In this document: piece by piece, positions 53,324 to 62,899 of the stretch
How positions within the stretch are numbered: position 1 is the stretch's first letter
How the letters are laid out: the number at the start of each line of letters is the position of its first letter
Assembly: GCF_907163085.1 (NCBI RefSeq)
Contig: NZ_CAJQTX010000005.1
Location: 558,001-622,000, forward strand
DNA from: Candidatus Accumulibacter sp. ACC003
GTDB lineage: Bacteria; Pseudomonadota; Gammaproteobacteria; Burkholderiales; Rhodocyclaceae
DNA length: 64,000 nucleotides
Direction: 5' to 3'
Position numbers and translations under genes: made by a program
Notes under the pieces: model-generated
Database searches by the model: none
What the model saw: the letters and a program-made list of their open reading frames with translations, nothing else
What the model was told of the DNA's origin: nothing

Positions 53324-53701
53324 GCGGAGCGGCTGGCCGTATAGCCGTCCGGGACGGACAACGGTCGGCGAGCCGCGCTCAAGGCTGAGGGCGACATTCC
53401 GCTGGTTTTTGACTCGTTGCCAAACCCGTCCGACCAGACGTTCCACGCACTCCCCGGCATCGGCCAGCTGGCCAGCGTCGGTTTGCTGCGGCGCAACAAG
53501 TCGGCTAGAATCGCCCCCCGGCCCGGCTCCGGCACGACGCATCAGGGGCCTTCGCGCTTTTCTTGCCGCACGCAGGCGGCGTCCGCGCTGTGCATTGGCC
53601 GCATTCAGCACTCACCACACTCACCATTCACCGCCCTGAGCGCGTCCACGAGCCGGCAAAGGCCGGGCCATGACTGGCACCAGCAAGGCAACAGGAAAAC
53701 A
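53324..53701. other. Intergenic region between TIR gene and SulP gene
   Basis: About 380 bp. The frame upstream of the SulP ATG stays open from 53417 but lacks a start signal. A short GTCCG/CGGAC stem occurs at 53347-53359. No template-repeat copy of the TIR gene's C-terminus is visible here. Confidence 0.45.
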
Positions 53702-55177
53702 ATGAAAACCTTACATCAGGACTGGCTCGCCAACGTCCGCAACGATCTGCTCGCCGGCCTGGTGGTCGCGCTGGCGCTGATTCCGGAAGCGATAGCCTTC
53801 TCGATCATCGCCGGCGTAGACCCCCGGGTTGGGCTGTACGCGTCCTTCTGCATCGCCACCGTGATGGCCTTCGCTGGCGGTCGCCCGGGCATGATTTCTG
53901 CGGCCACGGGCGCCATGGCGCTGCTGATGGTGACGCTGGTCAAGGACTATGGCCTGCAATACCTGCTCGCCGCGACGATCCTCACCGGCGCGCTGCAGAT
54001 CGTCGCCGGCTGGCTCAAACTCGGCGCGCTGATGCGTTTTGTTTCGCGCTCGGTGATCACCGGCTTCGTCAATGCGCTGGCGATCCTGATCTTCATGGCG
54101 CAGGTGCCGGAACTGGTCGGCGTCAGCTGGGTCGTCTATGCGCTGGTCGCTGGCGGCCTGGCGATCATCTACCTGTTTCCGTATATCAGCAAAGCGGTGC
54201 CATCGCCGCTGGTGGCGATTGTCGTGCTCACCGCGCTAGCGCTGGGCCTCGGCCTCGACATCCGCACGGTCGGCGACATGGGCGACTTGCCCGACAGCCT
54301 GCCGATATTCCTGCTGCCGGAGGTGCCGCTGAATTTTGAAACACTGCGCATCATCTTCCCGGTATCGGCGACGCTGGCGGTGGTCGGCCTGCTCGAATCG
54401 ATGATGACCGCATCGATCGTCGACGAACTCACCGACACCGGCAGCGACAAGAATCGCGAATGCGTCGGCCAGGGCGTCGCCAATATTGCCTGTGGCTTCC
54501 TCGGCGGCATGGCCGGTTGCGCGATGATCGGCCAGTCGGTGATCAACGTGAAGTCGGGCGGGCGCGGCCGCCTTTCCACCCTGGCCGCGGGCGTCTTCCT
54601 GCTGCTGATGGTGGTTTTCGCCGGTGACTGGGTGGCGCGCATCCCGATGGCCGCCCTGGTCGCGGTGATGATCATGGTCTCGATCGGCACTTTCAACTGG
54701 GCGTCGGTGCGCAATCTGCGCGAGCACCCGAAAAGCTCCAGCGTGGTGATGCTGGCGACGGTGGTGATGGTCGTCGCCACGCATGATCTGGCCAAGGGGG
54801 TGCTGGTTGGCGTGCTCCTGTCCGGGTTCTTCTTCGCGCACAAGGTCGGCAAGATTCTGCACATCGGCTCGATGTCCGAGGACGAGGGACGCGTGCGCAC
54901 CTACAAGGTGACCGGGCAGGTGTTCTTCGCCTCGTCCGAGCGCTTCGTGAACGCCTTCGACTTCCGGGAAGTGATCGAGAAGGTGCGCATCGACGTCAGC
55001 CGCGCCCACTTCTGGGACATCACGGCGATCAGCGCGCTCGACAAGGTGGTCGTCAAATTCCGCCGCGAAGCGACTGAAGTCGAAGTGATCGGTCTCAATG
55101 AAGCCAGCAGCACGATGGTCGACCGTTTCGCGGAGCACGACAAACCGGATGCCGTCGAACAACTGATGGGCCACTGA
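53702..55177 (+). CDS. SulP-family anion transporter with STAS domain
   Basis: A 491-residue transporter. The membrane part (about residues 10-380) begins [34 protein letters not shown], the SulP signature, and has about eleven to twelve helices. A cytosolic STAS domain closes it ([19 protein letters not shown] and [19 protein letters not shown]). SulP proteins carry sulfate or bicarbonate; this shorter type without SLC26-like extensions is often a bicarbonate or sulfate carrier. Start ATG 53702 with AGGAAAA upstream. A universal stress protein follows after 13 bp. Confidence 0.9.
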   Translation: MKTLHQDWLANVRNDLLAGLVVALALIPEAIAFSIIAGVDPRVGLYASFCIATVMAFAGGRPGMISAATGAMALLMVTLVKDYGLQYLLAATILTGALQIVAGWLKLGALMRFVSRSVITGFVNALAILIFMAQVPELVGVSWVVYALVAGGLAIIYLFPYISKAVPSPLVAIVVLTALALGLGLDIRTVGDMGDLPDSLPIFLLPEVPLNFETLRIIFPVSATLAVVGLLESMMTASIVDELTDTGSDKNRECVGQGVANIACGFLGGMAGCAMIGQSVINVKSGGRGRLSTLAAGVFLLLMVVFAGDWVARIPMAALVAVMIMVSIGTFNWASVRNLREHPKSSSVVMLATVVMVVATHDLAKGVLVGVLLSGFFFAHKVGKILHIGSMSEDEGRVRTYKVTGQVFFASSERFVNAFDFREVIEKVRIDVSRAHFWDITAISALDKVVVKFRREATEVEVIGLNEASSTMVDRFAEHDKPDAVEQLMGH

Positions 55178-55190
55178 GAGGAGTGCCGAA

Positions 55191-56072
55191 ATGAACAGCA
55201 ACAGCCAAGACAAGGTGATGGCCTGCGTCGATCAATCGCACTTTTCCGAACATGTGGCCGACTACGCGGCCTGGGTCGCCCGCCGCCTGGCGGCGCCGCT
55301 GGAGTTCCTGCACGTCATCGACCACCATCCCGAGATCGGCTCGGGTGACGACCACAGCGGCGCAATCGGTGTCGATGCTCAGGAAAAGCTCCTCAGCCGA
55401 CTCTCCAGCGAGGATGAACTACGTACCAAGGCGGCTCGCGAACAGGGCCGCATTTTCCTCGATCGCCTGCGCCAGCGCGCCATCGCCGCCGGTAGCCTCT
55501 CGGTCGACGTCCGCCAACGTCACGGCGAACTGGCGGAGACGCTGGCCGAACAGGAGGCTGGTGTCTGCCTGGTCATCCTCGGTCGCCGCGGCGAAGCGGC
55601 CGCACACGGCCAGCGCGATAGTGGCCGCACTATCGGCCGCAATGTCGAACACGTCGTGCGCGCACTGCACAAACCGATCCTCACCGTCACCGCCGACTTC
55701 AAGCAACCGCAACGCGTGATGATCGCCTTCGACGGCGGTATCGTCACCCGCCGCGGCGTCGAAATGATTGCCGCCAGTCCGCTTTTCCGTGGCCTGCCGG
55801 TACACCTGCTGATGTCCGGAAAGGAAAGCCAGGAGGCCTGCCGACAACTCGAATGGGCCACCACCACCCTGGCCGCGGCAGGTTTTGTCGCGCCAGCGTC
55901 CTTGATTCCAGGCGACGCGGAAAGTGTCATTGCCAGAACGGTTCGCGAGCAGTCGATTGATCTACTGATCATGGGCGCCTACTCGCATTCGCCGCTGCGC
56001 AGCCTGTTTTTTGGCAGCAAAACCTCTGATCTGCTCCGCTCGGCCACTATCCCGACCTTGTTGCTTCGCTGA
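55191..56072 (+). CDS. Tandem-domain universal stress protein
   Basis: A 293-residue protein of two UspA-like domains. Domain 1 starts KVMACVDQSHFSEHVADYAAWVA; domain 2 starts RVMIAFDGGIVTRRGVEMIA and ends with the nucleotide-binding pattern LLIMGAYSHSPLRSLFFGSKTSDLLRSATIPTLLLR (GxxGxnn(S)-type loop). The first domain has a less regular loop. AGGAG precedes the ATG. Likely co-transcribed with the SulP gene; pairing of SulP and Usp genes is common and suggests stress-linked control of transport. Confidence 0.92.
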   Translation: MNSNSQDKVMACVDQSHFSEHVADYAAWVARRLAAPLEFLHVIDHHPEIGSGDDHSGAIGVDAQEKLLSRLSSEDELRTKAAREQGRIFLDRLRQRAIAAGSLSVDVRQRHGELAETLAEQEAGVCLVILGRRGEAAAHGQRDSGRTIGRNVEHVVRALHKPILTVTADFKQPQRVMIAFDGGIVTRRGVEMIAASPLFRGLPVHLLMSGKESQEACRQLEWATTTLAAAGFVAPASLIPGDAESVIARTVREQSIDLLIMGAYSHSPLRSLFFGSKTSDLLRSATIPTLLLR

Positions 56073-56109
56073 CGCTCAGGGGGTCCTCCCCAGCCGCTGG
56101 CGCATGCCT

Positions 56110-56197
56110 CTGGATTGCTTCACCGCGCACCCGATGACGACCCGTCGCCCGCACATGCCAACGTCACTGCAAGGAGCGTAGCGACGCGGCAGTCCAG
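56110..56197. repeat. Second, degenerate GTCATTGCGAG-type inverted repeat
   Basis: CTGGATTGCTTC at 56110 and, 50 bp on, CGTCACTGCAAGGAGCG through GCAGTCCAG (to 56197). These are altered versions of the arms of the repeat at 51673-51800, here in the gap between the stress protein and nnrS. Confidence 0.6.
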
Positions 56198-56317
56198 TAG
56201 TTCGCGCAATATTGACCGTCGCCGGCCCGTTTGTGTTCGCGCGCGGGCTTTTCCAGGCCGCGTCTCTCGACACATCGCTGCTCGAGGTGCGCGCCACCGG
56301 CGAGCTAAGGCGCCCGG

Positions 56318-57517
56318 CTAGCCGGGCTTGCCGTCGAGCCGCGCCCGTGACAGCACCGGCCAATAGCGAATTGCATAGAGCGCAAAAGCCAGCGACCAGC
56401 AAGCTCCCGAGCCGATCAACGTGCTCAGATAGGCGTCGGGAACGATCATCGCGCCGAAGACGCGGATCAGCGCAGCGCACAGGACGAGGGCAAAAGCTGC
56501 GATCTCGTAGCGGTCGGCAAGCAACGGTCGGCCGGTATGTCCGCGCGCGGTGCGGGTCATCATGCCGATGGTCATGCCGCCGATCGCGCCGATGGTCAAG
56601 GCGTGCAGCGCCAGCGTTTCGGCGACCAGGCCGAGCGCGGCCAGAGCACGCAACACGAGGTAGATGACGATCCAGGCGTAGGCGGCATGCAGCACCCATA
56701 CCAGCGGCGTTTTCAATGTCCGCCACGGCTGCCAGAGGGCGAGTCGGGTGGCGTGCGCCAGCGCGGCGACCAGGGCGATGACCGTGATCACCGCCGCGGG
56801 TGCGGGCAGAACATCGGCGGCCAGCAAGAGCAGAACGCTCCCCAGGGCGAGTTTTTCGACGAGCGGATGGCGGGTCGCTTGCGTCCCCGGGATGCCGTTG
56901 TTGGTGAACATCGGGATCACGCGCCCACCCATTACGGCGATGATGAACAGGACGACGTCTAGCCCGGCGAGCAAGCTGGCGCGTTCCGGCCAGGCCACGA
57001 GACCGAGCCACGAAAGATGCATGGCCAGCACCGCTGCACCGAGCAGGAGCAGCAATGGGACGAAGAAGTAGTTGCGCTGATTGCGGCTCTTCCATAGCGG
57101 GATGGCCAGCGCGATCGCCACCGCTATTGGGAAGGCGGCGTTTACGAGCGCTGCCGCGATCGCGTACGGCGTCAGCATCAGCAGCCGTCCGGCGACCCAG
57201 AGCAGCGCGAAAGCGAGCAGGGCGCCGCCGCTCGGCGTCGGTTGTCCGGTCCAGTTGCGGCCCGCCGTGAACAGGAAGCCGGCGATCACCGCCAGCGTGT
57301 ACCCGAAGAGCATCTCGTGACCGTGCCAGGCGGGACGGTGGGCCAAGGCGGCCGGCAGATAGCCCGCGTATTGGGCGACCCAGAGCGGAATCGACAGCGC
57401 CGCGAAGACGCTGGCGAGCAGATAAAACGGTCGAAAACCCAGCGCCAGGAGCGCTGATTTCGCAACTGGCGCGCCATTCTGCGGTTGCTGTTCGTCGATG
57501 GTGAGCGGTTTGGACAT
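56318..57517 (-). CDS. NnrS-family heme/copper membrane protein
   Basis: A 399-residue protein with about twelve helices. Family signatures: LGFRPFYLLASVFAALSIPLW, WHGHEMLFGYTLAVIAGFLFT, and the conserved RVIPMFTNNGIPG stretch, then HALTIGAIGGMTIGMMTRTARGHTGR. NnrS supports resistance to nitric oxide stress and is often controlled by NO-responsive regulators. The ATG at 57517 is preferred over 57529 because the latter overlaps the ribosome site. A perfect palindrome GCCCGGCTAGCCGGGC (56312-56327) covers the stop codon and may act as terminator. Confidence 0.93.
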   Translation of the reverse strand: MSKPLTIDEQQPQNGAPVAKSALLALGFRPFYLLASVFAALSIPLWVAQYAGYLPAALAHRPAWHGHEMLFGYTLAVIAGFLFTAGRNWTGQPTPSGGALLAFALLWVAGRLLMLTPYAIAAALVNAAFPIAVAIALAIPLWKSRNQRNYFFVPLLLLLGAAVLAMHLSWLGLVAWPERASLLAGLDVVLFIIAVMGGRVIPMFTNNGIPGTQATRHPLVEKLALGSVLLLLAADVLPAPAAVITVIALVAALAHATRLALWQPWRTLKTPLVWVLHAAYAWIVIYLVLRALAALGLVAETLALHALTIGAIGGMTIGMMTRTARGHTGRPLLADRYEIAAFALVLCAALIRVFGAMIVPDAYLSTLIGSGACWSLAFALYAIRYWPVLSRARLDGKPG

Positions 57518-57651
57518 GGCGATATTCATCCTGCTGAAATTGATTTTGGTTGGGGTGCAACGCCGGGGGATGGTCGTGCTGGCAAAGGGCTGGCGCGTGA
57601 TCGCCGTTGACGGTCGCAGCTTGTCGAGAGTTCGCGCTGCGCCCGCGCGGC

Positions 57652-60600
57652 CTACTCGTCGCTCGCCGCCAGTTCTTTCTCGAGCTGGCGGTGGACCCGC
57701 TGCGGCGAACCGGTGTGCCTCGCCAGCATGTCGTAGGCGACCGGCACGACGAACAGGGTGAACAGCGTTGCCGAGAGAATACCGCAGAGCACCACCGTAC
57801 CGATCACCGTTCGTGTCTCGGTGCCAGCGCCGGTAGAAAGCAGCAAGGGGATGGCGCCGGCGGCGGTGGTCACGCCGGTCATGATGATCGGCCGCAGGCG
57901 TATCTCGGCGGCCTCGACGAGAGCTTCGCGGAAAGGCCTGCCGGCGTCGCGCAGCTGGTTGGCGAATTCGACGATCAGAATGCCATTCTTGGCGGCCAGC
58001 CCGACCAGCATGATCAGGCCGATTTGGCTGTAGAGGTTGAGCGTCTGGCCGGAAAGATACAGACCGAGCAGCGCCCCGGCCATCGCCAGCGGCACGGTGA
58101 GCATGATCACGAAGGGATGGACCCAGCTCTCGAACTGCGCCGCCAGCACCAGGAAAACGACGGCGACGCCGAGAACGAAGGCGAAGACGATGGCGCCGCC
58201 GGTCGACTTGTAGTCCTCCGACTGCCCCTTGTAGTCGATGATTACCTCGCTCGGCAGATATTCCCGGGTCAATTTCTCAAGGCTGCGCAAGGCGTCGCCC
58301 AGCGCCACGCCTTCAGCGAGATTGGCCTCGAGGGTAATGGCGCGCACCCGGTTGTAACGGTTGAGCTGGATCGAATCGGCGAACTCTTCGAGCCGCACCA
58401 GGTTGGCGAGCGGGATCAGCGCCTGCGTGCGCGCCGAACGCACGTAGATGTTCTCCAGACTGGCGGGGGTGCGCTGCGTGCTGCGCTCGCCTTCGACGAT
58501 CACGTCGTATTCCTCGCCGGCGTCGATGTAGGTGGTGACGCGGCGCGAGCCGAGCATCGTTTCGAGTGTGCGACCGATGCTGCCGATGCTGACGCCGAGT
58601 TCGGCTGCTCGGTCGTAGTCGATGACCACGCGCAATTGCGGCTTGGTTTCCTTGTAGTCCCAGTCGAGCCCGACCAGCCCGGGGTTGTTGGTGTTGATCT
58701 TCTCGACCAGCGTGTCGCGCCAGCTCGCCAGTTGTTCATAGGTGCCGCCGCCGATAACGAACTGCACCGGCTTCTGGATGCGCGACCCGAAACCCTGGCG
58801 CATCACCGGAAAGGCGCGCACGCCGGGTAAGTCCTTGAGGCGCAGGCGGACGTCTTCCATGATCTCCCACGCTGAGCGACGCTGCGACCAGTCGTTGAGC
58901 ACGTTGGTGACAATGCCGGTATTGAAGATCTGGAAATTGCCGAAGGCGCGCGGAGCGCGCACCAGCATGCGCGCGATCTCGCCGTTTTCGACGAGCGGCA
59001 TCAGGCGCTGTTCGATCTCGGTCATGTACGCGGCGATGTAGGGATACGAGCTTCCTTCAGGGCCGCTGACCATGACATAGAAGACGCCACGGTCTTCCCT
59101 CGGGGCATATTCGTCGGGAATGTTCTGGTAGAGCCAAAGCGAAGCGCCCAAGAGGCTGGCAAACAGCAGGCCAACCAGCCAGTTGTGCCTGAGCGCCCCC
59201 TGCAGAAGCGTGTGATAGCCGCCGCGCACCTTGCCGAACAGCCGATCGACGACACCCGATACGGGCGCGCCGCCGGTGTTCTGCGGCAGGATCTTCGAGG
59301 CCAGCATCGGCGACAGCGACAGCGCGACAAAGCTCGAGAAACACACCGCCGCGGCCATGGTCAGCGAGAACTCGGCAAACAGGCGGCCGATGTTGCCCTG
59401 CAGGAAGGCAATCGGGACGAACACGGCGACCAGCACGACGGTCGTGGCGATCACCGCGAAAGCCACCTGGCGGGTGCCGCGGTACGCCGCCACCAGCCGT
59501 GTTTCGCCGTATTCCTGCATCCGCCGGTGAATGTTCTCAATGACCACGATGGCGTCATCAACGACCAGGCCAATGGCCAGTACCAGCGCCAGCAGGGTCA
59601 GAATGTTGAGCGAGAAACCGAGCGCCAGGAGGACCATGAAGCTGGCCACCAGCGACACCGGCACAGTCACCGCCGGCACCAGCATCGCGCGCAGGCTGCC
59701 GAGGAACAGCAGGATGACGCCGATGACCATGGCGATGGCGATGAACAGCGTCTTGTAGACCTCGTGGATGGCGCCCTCGACGAAAACCGAGCTGTCATAG
59801 CTTTGCTTGATCGCCATACCCGGCGGCAGCGTGCCGTTGATGCGCGCCATTTCCGCCTTCGCCGCCTTGGCCACGGCCAGGGTATTGGCCGTCGACTGCT
59901 TGGTGATACCGATGCCGACCATCGGTACGCCGTTACCGCGGAAGAACAGGCGGTCTTCGCTGGTGCCACGAACGACGCGCGCGACATCGGCGAGTCGTAC
60001 CAGATAACCATCGTCGCCGCGCGCCAGCACCAGTTGGCCGAAGTCCTGCGCGGTCAGGAAGCTGCGCTCGGTGCGGACGGTAAACTGACGGTTCTCGGAG
60101 TCGATGCTGCCTGCTGGCAGTTCGATGTTTTCGGCGCGTAGCGCGGCCTCGACGTCGGCGGCGGTGAGCTTGCGCGCCGCCAGTTCTCGCCGGTCGAGCC
60201 AGATGCGCATCGCGTATTCCTGGCCACCACCGACGCGCACCCGGGCGACGCCGTCGAGCACCGAAAAGCGATCGGTCAGGTAACGCCTGGCGTAGTCGGT
60301 CAGTTCCGGGATGCTCATGCCGTCGCCGGCCAGGTTGAGCCACATGATCACGTCTTCGTTGCTGTCCTGCTTCTGGATGTCCGGCGGCTCGGCCTCGTCG
60401 GGCAGCTCATCGACGATCGCCGAGACGCGGTCGCGGATGTCGTTGGCGGCGGCGTCGATGTCGCGACCGACGGCGAATTCCAGGGTGATGCGCGAACGCC
60501 CGTCCTCGCTGGTCGAGGCAATGAAGCGGATTCCCTCGATCCCCGAGATGCGCTCCTCGATCAGCTCGGTGATGCGGTTTTCGACGACGTTGGCGGCGGC

Positions 60601-60759
60601 GCCCGGGTAGCTGGTATCGACGGTGACGATCGGTGGGTCGATGTCGGGGTATTCACGCAGCGGCAGACGATCGAACGCGAGCATGCCGAAGGCGACCAGC
60701 AACAAGGACATCACCGAAGCAAAAACCGGCCGCGTGATCGAGACATCGGAGAGCATCAT
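57652..60759 (-). CDS. RND efflux inner-membrane transporter (AcrB/MexB-like)
   Basis: A 1035-residue HAE1-type pump. It begins LSDVSITRPVFASVMSLLLVAFG and has the twelve-helix, two-large-loop layout. In helix 4, GLVVDDAIVVIENIHRR has the paired Asp of the proton relay. Other motifs: PGAAANVVENRITELIEERI and the duplicated GLAAKNGILIVEFANQLRD in the second half. Its ATG overlaps the adaptor stop (ATGA at 60759-60756). Substrate unknown; no outer-membrane TolC gene is adjacent. Confidence 0.95.
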   Translation of the reverse strand: MMLSDVSITRPVFASVMSLLLVAFGMLAFDRLPLREYPDIDPPIVTVDTSYPGAAANVVENRITELIEERISGIEGIRFIASTSEDGRSRITLEFAVGRDIDAAANDIRDRVSAIVDELPDEAEPPDIQKQDSNEDVIMWLNLAGDGMSIPELTDYARRYLTDRFSVLDGVARVRVGGGQEYAMRIWLDRRELAARKLTAADVEAALRAENIELPAGSIDSENRQFTVRTERSFLTAQDFGQLVLARGDDGYLVRLADVARVVRGTSEDRLFFRGNGVPMVGIGITKQSTANTLAVAKAAKAEMARINGTLPPGMAIKQSYDSSVFVEGAIHEVYKTLFIAIAMVIGVILLFLGSLRAMLVPAVTVPVSLVASFMVLLALGFSLNILTLLALVLAIGLVVDDAIVVIENIHRRMQEYGETRLVAAYRGTRQVAFAVIATTVVLVAVFVPIAFLQGNIGRLFAEFSLTMAAAVCFSSFVALSLSPMLASKILPQNTGGAPVSGVVDRLFGKVRGGYHTLLQGALRHNWLVGLLFASLLGASLWLYQNIPDEYAPREDRGVFYVMVSGPEGSSYPYIAAYMTEIEQRLMPLVENGEIARMLVRAPRAFGNFQIFNTGIVTNVLNDWSQRRSAWEIMEDVRLRLKDLPGVRAFPVMRQGFGSRIQKPVQFVIGGGTYEQLASWRDTLVEKINTNNPGLVGLDWDYKETKPQLRVVIDYDRAAELGVSIGSIGRTLETMLGSRRVTTYIDAGEEYDVIVEGERSTQRTPASLENIYVRSARTQALIPLANLVRLEEFADSIQLNRYNRVRAITLEANLAEGVALGDALRSLEKLTREYLPSEVIIDYKGQSEDYKSTGGAIVFAFVLGVAVVFLVLAAQFESWVHPFVIMLTVPLAMAGALLGLYLSGQTLNLYSQIGLIMLVGLAAKNGILIVEFANQLRDAGRPFREALVEAAEIRLRPIIMTGVTTAAGAIPLLLSTGAGTETRTVIGTVVLCGILSATLFTLFVVPVAYDMLARHTGSPQRVHRQLEKELAASDE

Positions 60760-61838
60760 CGGCTACTGCCGCCGCCAGGCAATGAGCGCAGCAATTCGGG
60801 CAGGGTACGGCTGCCGTCGTCAATGGCGATGATGTTTACCTTCTGGCCCGCGCGCAATTGCATGTGCCCGTGGGTGATGACCCGCTCATCGGCCGCCAGA
60901 CCCTCGACCACCTCGACCTGGCCGGGACGACGCCCGCCAATGCGGAGTTCGCGCTGCTCTACCCTGTTGCCGGCGGTCACCACAAGAACAAACTGCTTCT
61001 CGGCGATGGGCAACAGCGCCTCTTCCGGGATGAGCAGCGTCAGGCGCGACTCCTGCTGAAGTACGACGTGCATCAACAGGCCTGGCTTGAGCAGGTGTTC
61101 CGGGTTCGGCAGCATGGCGCGAACGCGGACCGAACGCGTTACCGGATCGATACGGCTGTTCACGGCCTTCACCGTCCCGGTGAAACGGCGCCCGGCAAAG
61201 GCGCGGCTGCTGGCCATCACCTTCAATCCCGGACGCAGCGCGCCGAGGTAAGTCGCGGCGACCGAAAACTCGAGCTTGATGACACTGTCGTCATCGAGCG
61301 TGGTGATCAGGTCGCCGGGCTCGACGAGTGCGCCGACGCTCACGTCGCGCAGGCCGACGATGCCGGCAAACGGTGCCTTGATCTGCCGGTCGGCCAGTCG
61401 CGACTCGATGGCCGCCAGGCGCGCGCCTGCGGTTTGCCAGTCGCGCTGGCGCTCGTCGAGCAGCGATTGTGCAGCCGTGCCTTTGGCGGCCAGTGACTTG
61501 AAGCGCTGATACTGCCGGTTCGCCTCGGTGAGCGTGGCGCGGGCCTCGTCGCGCTGAGCGTGTTCCTCGTGGCTGCTCAGCTCGGCGAGAAGTTGTCCCT
61601 TCTTGACGCGGTCGCCATCGTCAAAGTGAATGGCGCTGACGGTTTCCGTGACCGACGCCGTCAAGGCCACCGATTCGTTGGCGGCCACCGTGCCGAGCGC
61701 CTCGACGGTATCGGCAAAAGCGACCTGGCGGACGGGGGCGACGATCACCCCGGCCGGCGGCGCGTCGGCCGCGTCGGTTGCGCCGCAGAGCAGGGCGATG
61801 CCAGCCAGCAGCAAGCGCAGGTCTGTCGCTGTTCTCAT
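60756..61838 (-). CDS. RND efflux periplasmic adaptor (membrane fusion protein)
   Basis: A 360-residue adaptor: signal peptide (LRLLLAGIALLCGATDAA, no lipobox), lipoyl/barrel-sandwich halves (VTETVSAIHFDDGDRVKKGQLLAEL and IKAPFAGIVGLRDVSVGALVEPGDLI), an intervening helical hairpin, and a beta-barrel domain (VKAVNSRIDPVTRSVRVRAM). It links the RND pump to an outer-membrane channel. First gene of the two-gene efflux operon. Confidence 0.93.
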   Translation of the reverse strand: MRTATDLRLLLAGIALLCGATDAADAPPAGVIVAPVRQVAFADTVEALGTVAANESVALTASVTETVSAIHFDDGDRVKKGQLLAELSSHEEHAQRDEARATLTEANRQYQRFKSLAAKGTAAQSLLDERQRDWQTAGARLAAIESRLADRQIKAPFAGIVGLRDVSVGALVEPGDLITTLDDDSVIKLEFSVAATYLGALRPGLKVMASSRAFAGRRFTGTVKAVNSRIDPVTRSVRVRAMLPNPEHLLKPGLLMHVVLQQESRLTLLIPEEALLPIAEKQFVLVVTAGNRVEQRELRIGGRRPGQVEVVEGLAADERVITHGHMQLRAGQKVNIIAIDDGSRTLPELLRSLPGGGSSR

Positions 61839-62010
61839 GGGGCTCCTGTCGGTTGGTCAGGTGTTCACGCCGGGCACGGTTGACGTTCCCATAGTAGCAG
61901 CCACGTCGACCGACCGCGCCACCCGTGTGCGCTTCGCGGAGCAGACTGCCGCCGCCGAGCGGCGCAGCTGTTGACCTGGCGAGCAGCGCCATGCCGCCCA
62001 GTTTTCGTTG

Positions 62011-62262
62011 TCAGCGACGACGACCCCGCGGCGAACGCAGCGATCGGCGTTCAGCCGGCGCGGCGCCGATGCGATTTCGGCTGTCGTCACTGGGGTTGCA
62101 GCGGAAGTGCTCGGGCTTGAGAAAGGTCGCCGCGTCTTCGAACAGATCCAGCATCAACCGCGCCAGCGCCAGCCCGTAGTCGCCTGCGTCCAGAAGCGCT
62201 CGAGCGCCAATGCAGTCGTCGACGCGCCGTCGGTCATCGTGCTGCGCGCCGACGGAGGTGCT
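62011..62262 (-). pseudogene. Gene fragment lacking a start
   Basis: An open frame with protein-like composition, including DAGDYGLALARLMLDLFEDA, ATFLKPEHFRCNPSDD and a TGA at 62013-62011. It has no start codon before the TAA that is formed at the end of dispersed repeat copy C (62265-62263). It looks like the 3' part of a gene whose 5' end was replaced by the repeat. No family recognised. Confidence 0.3.
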
Positions 62263-62263
62263 T

Positions 62264-62470
62264 TAATGTGAAAGTCGCGTACGCGGCTCACGAAACTCCC
62301 GTCTCCCCTTGCGGGAGAAGGGCCAGGGGTGAGGCGGGGAATTCAGGGAGCTTGCTCCCTGCTCGGCGAACGATTCCGGCGTGCAAGCCGGAATGCGCAC
62401 TGCAAGTGAGAGGGAAACGGTCATGACTTTCACGATCTGGGGTATCTCGACCTGTCATGACCGTTAGCGC
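62264..62470 (-). repeat. Dispersed multi-hairpin repeat, copy C (inverted)
   Basis: Read on the minus strand it matches copy B: CGCTAACGGTCATGACA, spacer, TCATGACCGTTTCCCTC, CCGGCTTGCACGCCGG, AGGGAGCAAGCTCCCT, a CTCCCGCAAGGGGAG stem, then GCGACTTTCACATTA. The second palindrome differs from copy B on both arms (GCAGGC against GCAAGC centre) yet stays paired. Confidence 0.9.
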
Positions 62471-62492
62471 GAAAGTTGCGTCCGCGACTCAG

Positions 62493-62530
62493 CGTGCTCG
62501 TTTCTCGCCGTGGCGGGAGAAACAAGCACG
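62493..62530 (-). terminator. Hairpin after the two small cytochrome genes
   Basis: CGTGCTCGTTTCTCGCC (62493-62509) and CGGGAGAAACAAGCACG (62514-62530) are imperfect reverse complements around GTGG, giving a 17-bp stem 24 bp past the cytochrome stop. No T-run follows on the minus strand, so termination is plausible but not certain. Confidence 0.5.
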
Positions 62531-62553
62531 CAGGCGGCGAGTCGTGGATGTCG

Positions 62554-62889
62554 TTAGCGAATGAAGCGGTGCAGCGGGATGACGATCAGGCTGCTGGGAA
62601 GGGCGCCGATGTAGGCCGAAAGCTCCGTGATGTCCTGCGCCGAGAGGCCTTCCGCCTGGCCGTTCATCAGCGCGTTCTTGCGGGCCCCCGACTTGTAATC
62701 GGTCAGTGCGCGCGCCAGATAGTCTGGATACTGGCCGGCGAGGCGCGGGATGTCTGCCGAGATCGGCGTATTGAAATCGGCGCCATGGCAGGCCGCACAG
62801 ACCTCGGCTTTTTGTGCCGCTGCGCCGGCACCGGCGTGGGCCGACGCGCTGACGACTGCCAACAGAGCGATGAGTAAGCTCGCTTTCAT
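62554..62889 (-). CDS. Small class I cytochrome c (second of a pair)
   Basis: A 111-residue periplasmic protein: signal peptide (MKASLLIALLAVVSASAHA), one CAACHG heme site, IPRLAGQYPDYLARALTDYKSGARKNALMNG with the likely Met ligand, and a C-terminal helix (LSAQDITELSAYIGAL). It ends with a hydrophobic extension (SSLIVIPLHRFIR) instead of the usual terminal helix end. It shares the YKSGAR motif with the upstream paralogue, 10 bp away, and both resemble cytochrome c4/c5-type carriers. Confidence 0.9.
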   Translation of the reverse strand: MKASLLIALLAVVSASAHAGAGAAAQKAEVCAACHGADFNTPISADIPRLAGQYPDYLARALTDYKSGARKNALMNGQAEGLSAQDITELSAYIGALPSSLIVIPLHRFIR

Positions 62890-62899
62890 GGTCGATCCC

